A stretch of DNA of 64,000 nt from Scolanthus callimorphus (GCA_033964015.1 CM066920.1:5299912-5363911); one strand, 5' to 3'. Counted from the stretch's first letter, positions 33,297 through 45,054 are shown. Notes: generated by a model not told the origin, from the sequence alone. Numbers and translations are program-made.

Positions 33297-34453
33297 CTAC
33301 TCTGCTCCCCCTACCTCCTGCAGCTGGCCGGGGAGCCACTGGCTTGGATCCCCTACCCCTGGTCGGGATCCCACTCCCCCTCCCCCGGCTGGGGGAGCTG
33401 GGGAAGGAGCAGGGGCCCCTACTCCGGCTCCCCCAGCTCCTGCTTCCCCTTTTTCTTTCCCTATGCCTTTGCCTTTCTCCTCCTCTGTTGTAGTTGGTTT
33501 CATAGTAGTGGGTTGCACAGTAGTGGGTTGCACAGTTGTCGGGCTCTCAGTAGTGGGTTTCTCAGTAGTGGGTTCCTCAGTAGTTGGTTTCACAGTAGCA
33601 ACGGGTATCGTCTCTACTTCCCTTAACTTTTGTACTTTCCCGTCTTTTCCCTTGACGATAAAATCCCAGCGGTTCGTTGTCTCGTTAAAGTGGCCAATAA
33701 ACTGACAATCCTGCGATTTGTCATACTTGACAAGCTCCACCTCCTCCGCCTCTTTCTCCTCCTCATTCTCTTCCTCCCCTTCCTCCTCCTCCTCCTCCTC
33801 CTCGTGATAGACCCAACTCATCAGAACGTAATGCACTAAATCACGTTCTAACGAGGACAACAAATCGTTAACTGCATTCAATGTCACGTTGTTGATATTT
33901 TCCCCCTCCTCGCTATTTAGCTTGGAGTGAATAATCATGGGGTAACTTTCCATACCACTTTCAGTCGAAGTCGCGAAGAAAATATCGGAGCCGCTGAGTG
34001 GTGCAGTAAAAAACCAATGCGCTTTAGTGGGGTCCAAAAATGTATAGGCGTTCGTGTTGTCTTCTTGAGGAAGATAAATGGCTGTTAGGGACAATGGTAA
34101 ATCAGTACAACCGCCCTTTCCCTCCACGGCTATCTTTTTGTGATCGTCTGAATTACCAACGACTTGACAAGTGCCACTATGCTCGTAGGAATCTATTCCA
34201 TTCGAGCCCATGTATTTTTCTCCTGTTTTGTAATGTCATTCTTGCATTCATCGTTGACAGATATCAATTCTAAGGCCTCGCCATCTTTCATGATATTTCC
34301 AATGGCTTCCTCGCCGCCCGATTTTCCCTCCAGACATGACGGTGTACCTCGGGTCTTGCCTTTGAGTGTATGATGTGGTTTTCGACAATAAACCAGTGAC
34401 AGATTAACGACGATAACAAATATGATTTGGTTCATTTTCATGATTTGCTTCAT
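33297..34453 (-). pseudogene. Secreted LSGC-type paralogue A: frameshifted, Cys replaced by Ser, mucin-like acidic tail
   Basis: A hydrophobic leader (MNQIIFVIVVNLSLVYC) opens the first frame, which ends at 34193 after '...NDITKQEKNTW'. The homology to the neighbouring paralogue continues in another frame from about 34211 to 33297. A single frameshift near a run of five A's (minus strand) therefore separates leader and body. The body keeps the family core 'WFFTAPLSGSDIFFATS' and 'PMIIHSKLNS', but the Cys of LSGC is Ser, so a Cys-dependent enzyme would be inactive. The family end (FIVKGKDG) is followed by a long extension: Glu-rich, then repeated TTEEPTTEKPTTE-like units, then Gly/Pro-rich. 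It is intronless. It could be a degenerate gene, or a functional non-catalytic protein with an assembly error. Confidence 0.6.
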
Positions 34454-34473
34454 TTTCAAGAGAAAGCACTTCA

Positions 34474-36830
34474 CTTTTGTAAACTTTCGCCGAGTCTCCT
34501 CGTCACCGATAACCTCATGAGAACCTTGGAAAGCTTGCGGGGAGCTGCAGGTGGTCGGTAAGTGTAAGGGTCGCCAGCAAAGAAAACTTTGATAGATGTC
34601 AACTTCGCTTACTGGTTGAGGTCAAGTTGCTCAGTCTGTCGGAACACACCGGAAAGCGGATCTGTCTGAAAGGTTTGCTATTTGGGACACAAACGAAGGT
34701 TTCTGTTTTCTAAAGGCTATGCCGTCATTATTGGAGCATCGAAAAGCGGACGCACCCTCTTTTCTGATACAAAATGTAGGCCCAAAGAGATTTTCAACAG
34801 CCTCAATGATAAATTCCGGCCCATGTGTCTCTTCAGACCAAAAACGCACTCTCTATTTCACCTGGATTAGCTCCCTGATTTCCGAACGAAAAACGGCGTT
34901 TTTTTTGCTTCCATTGAGTTCTAAAGTCTATTTAACAATTAGACCTCAAGGCCGAATGTGCTATGATGAATAGACCATGAGGCCGAAGGCCGAGTGGTCT
35001 ATTGATATCATAGCACATGAGGAGGAGAGGTCTAATTGTTTTAGTATAAGTAAGAGTTAAATACCGAGGGCTGAGGCAATATGGCATATAAATACCGAGG
35101 GCCGTAGGCCCGAGGTATTTATATGCCATATTGCCGAAGACCGAGGTATTTAACTGACTTATTACATGATCTAAGGTGATTTTTCTATCGGGTGGAGCGC
35201 CATGCAATTAAAAAATCGAAAATACTTCGTCAAATAAACGATTTTTAACCATATAAATCAACCAGGGATCTTTATTTTTCCAGTAGAGGGGTATCCCCAG
35301 AGGTTTAAGTGGTATCGGAACAAAAGGATGAAAAATGTTTTTGAAAGCTATTGTCGTCAGTGTTGGTTAGGAAATATGTGATTCCTTGACTGTCTTTTTT
35401 CTTTTCAACTTTTCATGATAACGTGTATTTTGCGGGCAATTCAAATTCAAAGGACTCATTGCTAACGCTTTATCACTGCAGAGAAGGTGCCTTTTACAAT
35501 ACGTTTGTTTGCATTCTGAAGCCCCCGTTTCATTAAATTAAAGAATATCCCTAGAGTGGTTGGGAGACTACAAACAAAAGTGTGGGCTATTGTCCTTTAG
35601 CTTCCATGCATTCATTTTTAAACGACCAATGGTAGTACTTCTTTTTGTACCAAACAACAAAAGAATCAAAATACCTGATTATCGCGATTTTAGGTCGTCA
35701 TTTTGTAGAAGTCAGTGCTTGAGTGCTGAACTAGTAGTTCTAAGTTGGCGACTGAGAACGAATTTCGGAGAAAAAAACAAACGCTTGAGGACTCAAGACT
35801 AAAAGGGTGCATTATGCGCGTGAGGAACTCGGCACTCCCTGTGTGGTTTTAAGCTGTTCAAGAGATAATACATTTCAAAGTGTCCTGTAGTTGGCGATTG
35901 ATAACGACATGGTAAGTTTAACTAAAGTTCTTATTTACAGCAATTCGTTTTATTATAACAGTTGAAATATACCGCTCTGGTGAATTTAAATTGCATGACT
36001 AACTTGAACGTATCTTAGACCGGTGTGTCGTTGATGCTGCGACGTACGAGGTCCATCCAGAATTTGAAAAACTTGTAAAATGTATTAACGAAAGAAAAAT
36101 GTGTTGTGCATATGCATTGTTATGAGCTTAATGTTCTAAATTCTTTTTATTTCTATTACTTTCACAGTTTGATTGAGCGTGAAGCAGAAATGGAGCCGGC
36201 CAGCAAGGTTACCTATAACAACTGCTCATTCCATATTAATTATAGTTAAATTTAGTAGAAAAGTAGAAAGAATCGCCATTTGGAATTTTGAGACACACTA
36301 TTCAGCTAAAGCTAGTAATATATATATTTTTTCAATTTAACCTAGCAGACAATTTTGTAGTATTTATCATTTATCTGTGTGTTTCAGCATCGGAAGGGTG
36401 GGGCTTTATTTGTCTAATTAGTCATAATTGCTCCTCATTATAAATGTGCCGGGTCATTTATGAGAATCAATTGTTCCATAAAGACCCGTGCATTTATAAT
36501 GCGGGTCATTTATGACTAATTATTCAATAATAGCCCAATCTTCCCTGCTGAAACATCAAACCCTCCCCGTTCTTTAAGAATGTAATTAATTCATAGGGAT
36601 TTAAGTAAAATAAAGGGTCCTGAATAACAATGGAAAAGGTGTCAATCATGTAATAAACCTAGTTAAAACCTAGTTAAACTAGTTGGTCGGTTTTGGCAAT
36701 GAATGCCATTATTTATGTTGAAAAAATCAAAAATTCTTGCAAAGAAAGGTGGTGGTTTTGTCAGGCACGGTCTATCACTAATAGACCATTAGTAGCTCAG
36801 CCAATCAGAATGCAGGATTTGTAATAGACC
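34474..36830. other. Spacer with palindromic MITEs upstream of paralogue A
   Basis: No gene is seen. Two compact palindromes lie at about 34935-35040 (AACAATTAGACCTC...GAGGTCTAATTGTT) and 35045-35160 (TTAAATACCGAGGG... with its inverse). A third lies at 36381-36557, with TGTTTCAGCATCGGAAGG...CCCTGCTGAAACA ends. Confidence 0.5.
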
Positions 36831-37967
36831 ATTAGTACTATATCCTCACTGCATACTATTGTTCGCATCGCAATAGAAGCTAAGGTATGGGGTGATCTGC
36901 GAGTGCGGAACAAGTAATATGCAGCGAGGCCTGGAACACGCGCTGGTCAACCGCCGACGGGGGATGGGGGGTGGGAAAAACGTCTGAACACTTCAACTGA
37001 GCGGCTGAACGGACTGAATTAATTATTCCTGAGCGTGTTCTTATACGAAGCTCTCATTAGTATGCAGTGAGAATAGTACTATATCCTCACTGCATACTAT
37101 TGTTCGCATCGCAATAGAAGCTAAGGTATGGGGTGATCTGCTCGTGCCGCTCCACAAAATATTATAGTACGACCATCTATAGGCTCGGTTTCCAGCCGTA
37201 GCGGGGTTGATGAAACCTTGATAAAGGCTCCGCAAAACCATCACGGCTGGAAACCGAACCTAGGGGCTAGGCCATCTACCGATGGCAGGCTAAAATCACC
37301 ACACCCATCTCTTCTCTCTTTTATAACTAAACCCCGAAACTCAGAAATCCCAATCTCTTCTCCCAATCCTCAGAAAATCCAAATCTCCTGAACAATAATA
37401 ATAATTGAACCACGTAACAACACCTAGGGCGTGAGGCTCGTTAAAACGCGTACGTGAACTAAATAGTACAATTGAAAGAAAAGAAGTTTATGAAAAACCA
37501 CATACAAGTATATACACGTACATATATATATACATATGAAGAGTAAAACGAGGAAAAAAAAAACTACAACTTTTCACAGACTGGGTACAGGGTCGCTACT
37601 AAACGTGTAGAGTCAAACTGGGCATCATGGCCATGTTAGGGGGACGGCAGTAGCCCAACGAAGGGTTGGGATCCCTGTGTGATGGATCTGAGTTGAACGA
37701 CGCCCGTCCGGGCATAAGACTTGGTGGTTACAAACCCAACTGTGAATAGCCTAAAGTGTCTCCTAGATAAAAGACGGAAACGAACGCAAAAGAAACAGAA
37801 ACACAGGGAACCCAACCCTTCGATGAGCCAGGACGCAGACTATGTCTGTCAGGACCGTTGTTAAATGGTCCCCCCAACAACATCGAAGAGTTTGGATCCC
37901 AAGTGTTATTTCCTGCGAATGATAACCTTCAACGTGCCACGTTTTGTACACTGTTACCCCCCTGGAA

Positions 37968-38567
37968 CCTTCCACGCACCACGTGCGGAGTCTGCGTACA
38001 CACTGTTCCGAAACCTTCCACGCACTACGCGCGGAGTCTGCGTATGATAAATAAATAGATAACCTTCCACGCACTACGCGCGAAGTCTGCGTATGATAGA
38101 TAAATAGATAACCTTCCACGCACTACGCGCGAAGTCTGCGTATGATAGATAAATAGATAACCTTCCACGCACTACGCGCGAAGTCTGCGTATGATAGATA
38201 AATAGATAACCTTCCACGCACTACGCGCGAAGTCTGCGTATGATAGATAAATAGATAACCTTCCACGCACTACGCGCGAAGTCTGCGTATGATAGATAAA
38301 TAGATAACCTTCCACGCACTACGCGCGAAGTCTGCGTATGATAGATAAATAGATAACCTTCCACGCACTACGCGCGGAGTCTGCGTATGATAGATAAATA
38401 GATAACCTTCCACGCACTACGCGCGGAGTCTGCGTATGATAGATAAATAGATAACCTTCCACGCACTACGCGCGAAGTCTGCGTATGATAGATAAATAGA
38501 TAACCTTCCACGCACTACGCGCGGAGTCTGCGTATGATAGATAAATAGATAGCCTTCCACGCTCCGA
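37968..38567. repeat. Tandem array, 49-bp period, about 12 copies
   Basis: The unit contains CCTTCCACGCACTACGCGCG, then AAGTCTGCGTATGATAGATA and AATAGATAA. Copies start every 49 bp from 38014 to 38553 and are almost identical (GAAGTC/GGAGTC alternation). Open frames across it are repeat artefacts. Confidence 0.9.
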
Positions 38568-39440
38568 GTGATAGCCTTCCACGCACCGAGTGCGGAGTCT
38601 ACGCGCACACAATATTACCCTTATGGTAATCACCTCCGACGCACCAAGTGCGGAGACTATGCACACACAATATTAACATTGTGATAAACACCTTTCACGC
38701 ACCCCGAGTGCGGAGTCTTTGCGCACACAATATCACTTCTGTGATATTAACCTTCCACGCACCCCGAGTGCGGAGTCTATTTGCACACAATATTACCCTT
38801 GTGATAATAACCTTCCACGCACCCCGAGTGCGAAGTCTTTGCGCACACAATGTCACTTTTATGATAATAACCATACACGCACCCCTAGTGCGGAGTCTTT
38901 GCGCACACAATATCACTTTTGATAACCCTCCACGCACCCCGAGTGCGGAGTCTTTGCGCACACAATATCACTTTTGTGATATTAACCTTCCACGCACCCC
39001 GAGTGCGGAGTCTTTGTGCACACAACATTACCCTTGTGATAATAACCTTCCACGCACACCGAGTGCGGAGTCTTTGCGCACACAATATCACTTATGATAA
39101 TTACCGTCCACGCACCCCGAGTGCGGAGTCTTTGCGCAAACAATAGCACTTTATGATAATAACCTTCCACGCACACCGAGTGCGGAGTCTTTGCGCACAC
39201 AATATCACTTTTATGATATTAACCTTCCACGCACCCTGAGTGCGGAGTCCATGCGCACACAGTATTACCCTTGTGATAATAACTTTCCACGCACACCGGG
39301 TGTGGAGTCTATGCGCACACAATATTACCCTTGTGATAATCACCTTCCACACACCGATTGCCGCGGAGTCTATGCGCGCACAATATTACTGTGGGAATCA
39401 CCTTCCCCGCACCGAGTGCGGAATCTAATGCACACATAAA
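38568..39440. repeat. Tandem array, about 59-60-bp period, about 15 copies
   Basis: The unit contains CCTTCCACGCACCCCGAGTG, CGGAGTCTTTGCGCACACAA and TATTACCCTTGTGATAATAA. It shares the CCTTCCACGCAC...GGAGTCTGCG core with the 49-bp array, from which it follows without a gap. Two subtypes alternate, one with TATTACCCTTGTGATAATAA and one with TATCACTTTTGTGATATTAA. This suggests higher-order duplication of two-unit blocks. Confidence 0.88.
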
Positions 39441-40529
39441 TAGTACCCCCGTGATAAATAATCTACCAATTATCCCATGCTTGTATACTACTAACGCTAT
39501 GGAAAATAAATAAGCTACTATGGCCACCCAACGGAGAGGGAACAGAGACGGGAAAATTGACCTAGCTAGAAACGGTAACGGAAAACACAAATTCCGGCAA
39601 CGAGACAATGTCCCTGACGAAATAGCCACGGCATAACGTGGAACAACCACTTCCCAAAGCAACGAGTAACTGCGAGCGATATGTGTGAATACGGCAAGGG
39701 CGTCTAAGAACACAAAGCACCCGTACAAAACCAAGAGGAAGAGACTAAAAATGTGACGAACTAGTACTAAGCATTAAATAAACCAAACCCCAAACGAGCC
39801 CTAAGAAAACCACCCGAAGATAAAATTACCTATAGACTCCAGGGAAATTCTGGCCACTCCAGTGATTTTTGCCAGTCACAACCCATTCCTGCAACTTGTA
39901 AATTCCACGAGGCCCTTGATAGAAACCGCTCGCGGTACAACAAACCTTATGCAATAACAGCAGCGAAAACGCAATGAAGAAACCGAAATAGCCTCTATAA
40001 CAACGCCAATAACATTCCAGATGAGTATAAAGCCACGAGAAGCGATTTTACAAACCAACAGGAAGGATATGGGAGGTGGAGGCGGTTGACCAAACTGAAG
40101 CTAGAGAAACGTCTGAACACTTCAACTGAGCGGCTGAAAGGACTGAATTAATTATTCCTGAGCGTGTTCTTATACGAAGCTCTCATTAGTATGCAGTGAG
40201 AATAGTTGGTTTATACTAAAAGCGCATATAAGTGGGTTGATAGCAATATAATTAAGACGATCCGGGAGCTAAGTACTTATAATATTCATCCATTATTCAT
40301 AGGATGCTCATCCAATCTCTGCACTGGATTCGGATCAGGTGACACTACTTGTAACCCCCGATACCAGATGGCTAGGTGTCTGATACAGAATACTAATTGA
40401 TATAATTAGTATTCTGTATCTGATACAGAATACTAATTAGACCAGTTACTATTCTGTATAGGACACCTTCCAGTGCAGCCCTCAGTCTTTGAACAGTTGG
40501 ATATTTGTTTTAAATAACAAATATCCCCT

Positions 40530-40990
40530 ACTGTCCAAAGGCTGAAGGGGACCACTCTAGTGAAGTCCAAGTAATATGGTCTTCTCTCGTAGAGCAGTAC
40601 CTAAAAAAAAAAGCTTCACCTGAGAGACTATATGTTGTTTTAGTCCGGCTAGTTCCATGTGGGACAGGAATCATGCCTTCTGCGCATGCTTGCTACAAAA
40701 CGATTAGCGTTTTTTGTGCATCCGAAAATTCTTGCATTTTCAATGCACATTGTTTCAAATATCCCCTACAGACTAAATGCTGAAGAGGACCACTCTAGTG
40801 AAGTCCAAGCATGGTCTTCTCTCGTAGAGCAGTACCTAAAAAAGCTTCACCTGAGAGATTATATGTTGTTTTAGTCCGGCTTGTTCCATGTGGGACAGGA
40901 ATCATGCCTTCTGCGCATGCTTTCTGCAAAATGATTGGCGTTTTTTGTAAACACCCGAAAATTCTTTCATTTTCAATGCACGTTCAATTT
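40530..40990 (+). repeat. Tandem duplication (period about 230 bp) of a possible gene fragment
   Basis: The sequence from AAATATCCCCTAC through ACCACTCTAGTGAAGTCCAAG, TCTCTCGTAGAGCAGTACCT and GGGACAGGAATCATGCCTTC is present twice. One frame reads 'EEDHSSEVQAWSSLVEQYLK' and is interrupted by stops in both copies. I do not recognise it; it may derive from a gene or a transposon. Confidence 0.4.
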
Positions 40991-41966
40991 AATATATTCA
41001 AAAGTTAGAATATCATAATATTACGATCCCCGACCAAAAAATATGGGAATCCCCCCGGGTAAAACAATTTCCTTAAAAGACTGCATAGGAGGTTATAGTG
41101 CAAAGGGTCAGAAGCGATAGACCGCGGGGTGTGGTCACGGGTGAGTTGGCCCGCGCCTGTTTCACAGGAAAAATATACTAACATTTAATCGCCGGCTTTT
41201 TCCAGAAAACGCGCTCCGATTGCTAATATTTTTGGCTGCTAGAATAGTGGATTACTAGAGATTAAGGTAGACATATAGCAACAAACGTTCTCCTTAACAG
41301 AAAGAGAGACAAATTTTCTTTTTAGTAGTAGGTATTATTGTTTGTATATGTAGTTGTATATTACAATTGGCCTCATGGAAATTGCTTGATGAGTGTCGAC
41401 TAAAATTGTGTAGCTCATGCGCCTCAAGATACTTAAGACTCGAAAAGCACGACGACAATTGAATTGCGAGCCTAATCTTAACCTAGCCTGCGCAGCTGGC
41501 GGTTTAGTGGGGTTTTAGCAGGTTTTTATTTCCGAAATCGTCGGTAGAAATCTTCGGGTAGTTTGCTTGTTGTTCGACGAGTTGGCCGCGCGAGCGCTGG
41601 GGTTGAGTGCGCTTTTTTAACCAGGCGCAGAACTTTTTAAACCTTCATTTGTTCACAATTAACGATGGCACAGGAGATGCCAAAACATGTCATTTCGTTT
41701 TAAAAGTCTCATTCTCTTTATCAAAATCATTAGCTAGCTTCATTCGTGTGAATTTTAAAGTATTTATGCGACGAAAATACGACGACGAAGATTAACGACG
41801 ATTATCGTTCCCAGGATATTATTTCAACACTGACTTGTTTTCGCATCACGCGCTTACAACACAAGATATCAAGTTCAATTTTTCTAGCTATGTTTAATAT
41901 GTCACCTGAAACGTCTGAAGAGCCAGTATAATGTAAAAAATGACGTCAGCTGGAGTCGACCTATGA

Positions 41967-42265
41967 GCATTTTGATTGGTTAATCAGCCATTTCGCGTGA
42001 TGTGATTGGCTGAATGTTCACGAGAAAGAGAGGTTCCGTGCCGTGCCGTGTCTAAGCATTTTGATTGGTTGATCAGCCATTTCGCGTGATGTGATTGGCT
42101 GAATGTTCACGAGAAAGAGAGGTTCCGTGCAGTGCCGTGTCTAACATTTCGATTGGTTGATCAGCCATTTCGCGTGATGTGATTGGCTGAATGTTCACGA
42201 GAAAGAGGTGTCGTGCCGTGTCTAAGCATTTTGATTGGTTGATCAGCCATTTCGCGTGATGTGAA
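41967..42265. repeat. Tandem repeat of about 88 bp, 3.5 copies, next to paralogue B
   Basis: Units start at about 41967, 42056, 42145 and 42226, each with TTTTGATTGGTTGATCAGCC, ATTTCGCGTGATGTGATTGG and CTGAATGTTCACGAGAAAGA. Each has two ATTGG (CCAAT) boxes. The array ends about 25 bp from the stop codon of paralogue B. Confidence 0.85.
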
Positions 42266-42286
42266 AATCAAAAAATTGATCACTTG

Positions 42287-43132
42287 TCATGCACGGTCAA
42301 GAGAGATGGGCACATTAATGGCTATTCCATCTTCCTCTCCCTTCACAACAAACTTCCAGTGCCCCAACTTGTCATTAAAGTGGCCAATAAACTGGTAGTA
42401 CTGTATAGGACCGTTATGCATATCATAGGGGACAATCTTGACTCTCTCTCTTTCTTTATATCTTTTCCAATATTTATCCGCTTCTACTTTGAGGTCTGCT
42501 TTGGCAACGCTATAAACTCTCGCCTTGACTTCATACGGCTCATCCTTTAGCCATTTGTCAACTGCCTCTCCCTTCTTCTCCAAGTTTTTCAACTTGTCGC
42601 CTCCGCAGCTGTTCAAGTTGGAATGGATAACCATAGGCTTATTTTCTTTGCCGGCGACCAACGATGTGGCAATGAAAACATCGCAGCCGCTAAGCGGAGA
42701 AGTAAAAAACCAGGGCACATCAGGGTTCAGATACGTATAAGTATGGAAGTTGTCATTCTGTGGGAGGAAGACGCCTGTTTGGCAGTCCTTCCCGCCAGAC
42801 TCTGAGTTGTCCTTAAGAGATAATGTCTTGCCGCCTTTGTTTTCTACAATATTGCAACTAGTCTGAGCAAGGTCATACCATATAATATCATTCTCTTTTT
42901 GGACTTCGCTTCCGAGCGCTTGTCGTTTTTTCTCGATACTTTCCATGCATTTCGGTGTATATTGTATAGCTTTCACGATGGGGGTATTATTTTTCATGAG
43001 ATTTTTCAGTACTTTGTTTTCTCCCGATATTCCCAGACAGGAGAGCAAACCCCTCGCCTCTCCAGATGTAGCATCTTGTTTGGAATTGGCAAGGGCCAAG
43101 CAGAGAACGAGAAGAAATACAGGAGCTTTCAT
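42287..43132 (-). CDS. Secreted LSGC-type protein, paralogue B (intact, 281 aa); possible deamidase-like fold
   Basis: A complete intronless frame starts at the ATG at 43132. Residues 1-17 are a signal peptide (MKAPVFLLVLCLALANS). The conserved core around residues 140-176 reads WFFTSPLSGCDVFIATS followed by PMVIHSNLNSCGG. Thr144, Cys150 and His170 are present in all family copies except where Cys is Ser in paralogue A. The LSGC motif, a Thr six residues before the Cys and a His on a following strand match what I recall of the catalytic set in bacterial BLF1 and CNF1 glutamine deamidases. The C-terminal part ends 'YYQFIGHFNDKLGHWKFVVKG'. Cys-rich positions suit an extracellular protein. I infer, not show, the fold; the role could equally be non-enzymatic. 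Paralogues lie on the same strand at 33.3-34.5 and 45.1-45.8 kb. Confidence 0.8.
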   Translation of the reverse strand: MKAPVFLLVLCLALANSKQDATSGEARGLLSCLGISGENKVLKNLMKNNTPIVKAIQYTPKCMESIEKKRQALGSEVQKENDIIWYDLAQTSCNIVENKGGKTLSLKDNSESGGKDCQTGVFLPQNDNFHTYTYLNPDVPWFFTSPLSGCDVFIATSLVAGKENKPMVIHSNLNSCGGDKLKNLEKKGEAVDKWLKDEPYEVKARVYSVAKADLKVEADKYWKRYKERERVKIVPYDMHNGPIQYYQFIGHFNDKLGHWKFVVKGEEDGIAINVPISLDRA

Positions 43133-45054
43133 TTCAGTAAAGTAGCGCTTGAATCTTTAAAAATTTCCCCTTGTGTTGTATCACTTATTTAATGATATAG
43201 CTCGTACATAAGAAGGCGTTCACGGTCACTGGGTAAGGCAACAGGTATCCAAGAATTGATTAATACCTCAATTGGTTTTACATATATTGCAAAGCAGAGT
43301 TGCTCGCAAAGCAACGCAGAGCCTTCGGATCTTCTTGTTGTCATTTAAACTGAATAAAGTATAAACTATGGCTAAATATGAAATTGTCGAGGTTCGTTCG
43401 TCGTGGCGCCACTGGGCAAAGCAACACGTGTAGTTGAGATGAATGCTGGAACTTTCAAATTAATTAAAATTTCAATTTCATCTGAAGATATCTAGGTTTA
43501 TGGTCATTGAACAACTGTGACAATGAATCTCTAGTGCAGCGGTTAATTAAAATCTCCATTTTATCTACAGGTTTTTTGTCAATTTGCCTACCCGTGCGTC
43601 ACGCGGACGACAAGAACAGTGTTTCTCTCCAAAGTCTGCAAGTTTTGGCAAATGTTTCGGCAATTTAGAGTCATAAATAAGCTAGGAAAACTTCCAAATA
43701 CGCAGAAGGCCTCCATATAAGGAATTTAGGAGAACGCTAGTTTTCAACATAGTCGGTAGAAGGCCGTAGAGGGAGACCCTCTACTAACTACGCTCTGGTC
43801 AACCATTCATATCAAGATATTTCTCGTTGAAAACATAGTTTATTTAGTAGATATTGATATGAATGGTTGACCAGCGGTTGAAGAGAGGAGCTTTCCATCT
43901 CATACAAGGAAATTGTTGTTTTTTTTTTTTTTTTTTGCTACAGTAAAAACCCGCTAAGAACCTGGATTGTAAGAACCAGTGTTAGGCTAGAATTATCCAT
44001 GTGAACCCCATGTTTCCTTGTATTTTCAAATCAAATAAGAACCTGTTTTAGGCTAAAATTCTAGGTTCTTATACGCGGGTTAAGCCCATTCCCTTGTAGG
44101 GCACAAATACATCTACAGTCGAATTATTCTTTCTTCATTTCAATCCTGTTGGCTCTTTTTAAACGGTTTACAGTGGGTTATAATAATACAACTTTAAACA
44201 ATAACAATATGATAATATCTAGACTGATTGCATATTTTCCCTCGTAATTTTCTCCTGGTATTTTTTACGAAGGAAAATACTCCTGAAATTCAGGCTACCA
44301 ACAAGTGTGATTTGCTTGATTTGCTAGAACGGACCTCTTACAGATACCCATCTGGAAAAAAATACAAGTTTTCGATGTTTACCCCCTAAAAGGTACCAGA
44401 GGCCTGATCTTAAGCCCTAAAGGTACGACGAGCACCCCCGCCCCAAAAGTATGGGAGTCCCCCCCGGGGGGACTCAATAAGGGACTACAGGCGGTCTAAA
44501 AACGATTTTAGCCATCGCAGACGTCCCAGGCGTTCTTTGAGTACCATATCGACCCCAATACAAGGGTCGCACAGAATTGTCATGAGCAGATGACAGATTT
44601 CGGGGGGTTCTTATGATCATATTTGGACATTGCATCGATGTGGCGAATAATAGATACCTTTATTATATAATAATATAGACACGAGTGTTTTACTGGGAAA
44701 TACGCCACTCGTAGATCTCATACGAAGCTACATCCGGGACCTGAGTGACATATTTTCCATATCCTCACTATTGAGGATATCGGTCAAAACAAAAGTGCTT
44801 AGAAATCAATTTGGAGCAATTTCTTCTGCTTTGTCTATATAATAAAAAGAAAATTACACGGTGGCTTGAAGATATGAGTTTTTATTTTCTCGTGTCAAAA
44901 GCAATATTTTACTCATATCTTCGCGCCACCTTGTAATATCCTCTATATATGTTCCCTTTGGGCAATAGTTGAATACGATATGGTTAAAAATAATTGTTCT
45001 ATTTTGCTATGTACCTTGATTGCAGAGCCACATGCACACATTGTGTACCTATTT
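43133..45054. other. Spacer between paralogues B and C
   Basis: No gene is seen. It holds a palindrome at about 43797-43880 (CTGGTCAACCATTCATATCAA and inverse) and a T-run at 43919-43936. A pogo-type MITE copy lies at 43941. A compact palindrome at about 44848-44942 has TTACACGGTGGCTTGAAGATATGAG ends. Confidence 0.5.
43941..44082. mobile_element. pogo-type MITE, CAGTAAAAACCCGC termini, copy 2 (right end shortened)
   Basis: It begins CAGTAAAAACCCGCTAAGAACC after TA. The opposite end GGTTCTTATACGCGGGT stops short of the full terminal repeat. Confidence 0.6.

Larger units (their letters stand above)
36978..40206. mobile_element. 3.2-kb segment bounded by 99-bp direct repeats, holding two tandem arrays
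   Basis: A 99-bp sequence (AAACGTCTGAACACTTCAACTGAGCGGCTGAA...AGTATGCAGTGAGAATAGT) occurs at 36978-37077 and again at 40108-40206, with one clear mismatch. A second direct repeat (CTATATCCTCACTGCATACTATTGTTCGC...GGGGTGATCTGC) occurs at 36837-36900 and 37077-37140. Between the long repeats lie the 49-bp and roughly 60-bp arrays and unique sequence with no recognisable protein. It could be a non-autonomous LTR-like (TRIM-type) element or a segmental repeat. Confidence 0.45.

Noticed and set aside
33068..33705. Plus-strand open frames of 141 and 193 codons
   Set aside because: They are antisense shadows of the Gly/Pro-, PTT- and Glu-rich tail of LSGC paralogue A; their Pro/Phe/Ser/Val repeats follow from the complementary low-complexity sequence.
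38417..39439. Many overlapping open frames of 60-150 codons on both strands
   Set aside because: They arise from the 49-bp and 59-60-bp tandem arrays; the repeat units simply lack stops in several frames.
37968..39440. Possible CRISPR array
   Set aside because: Units are contiguous tandem repeats without unique spacers, and the window is eukaryotic.
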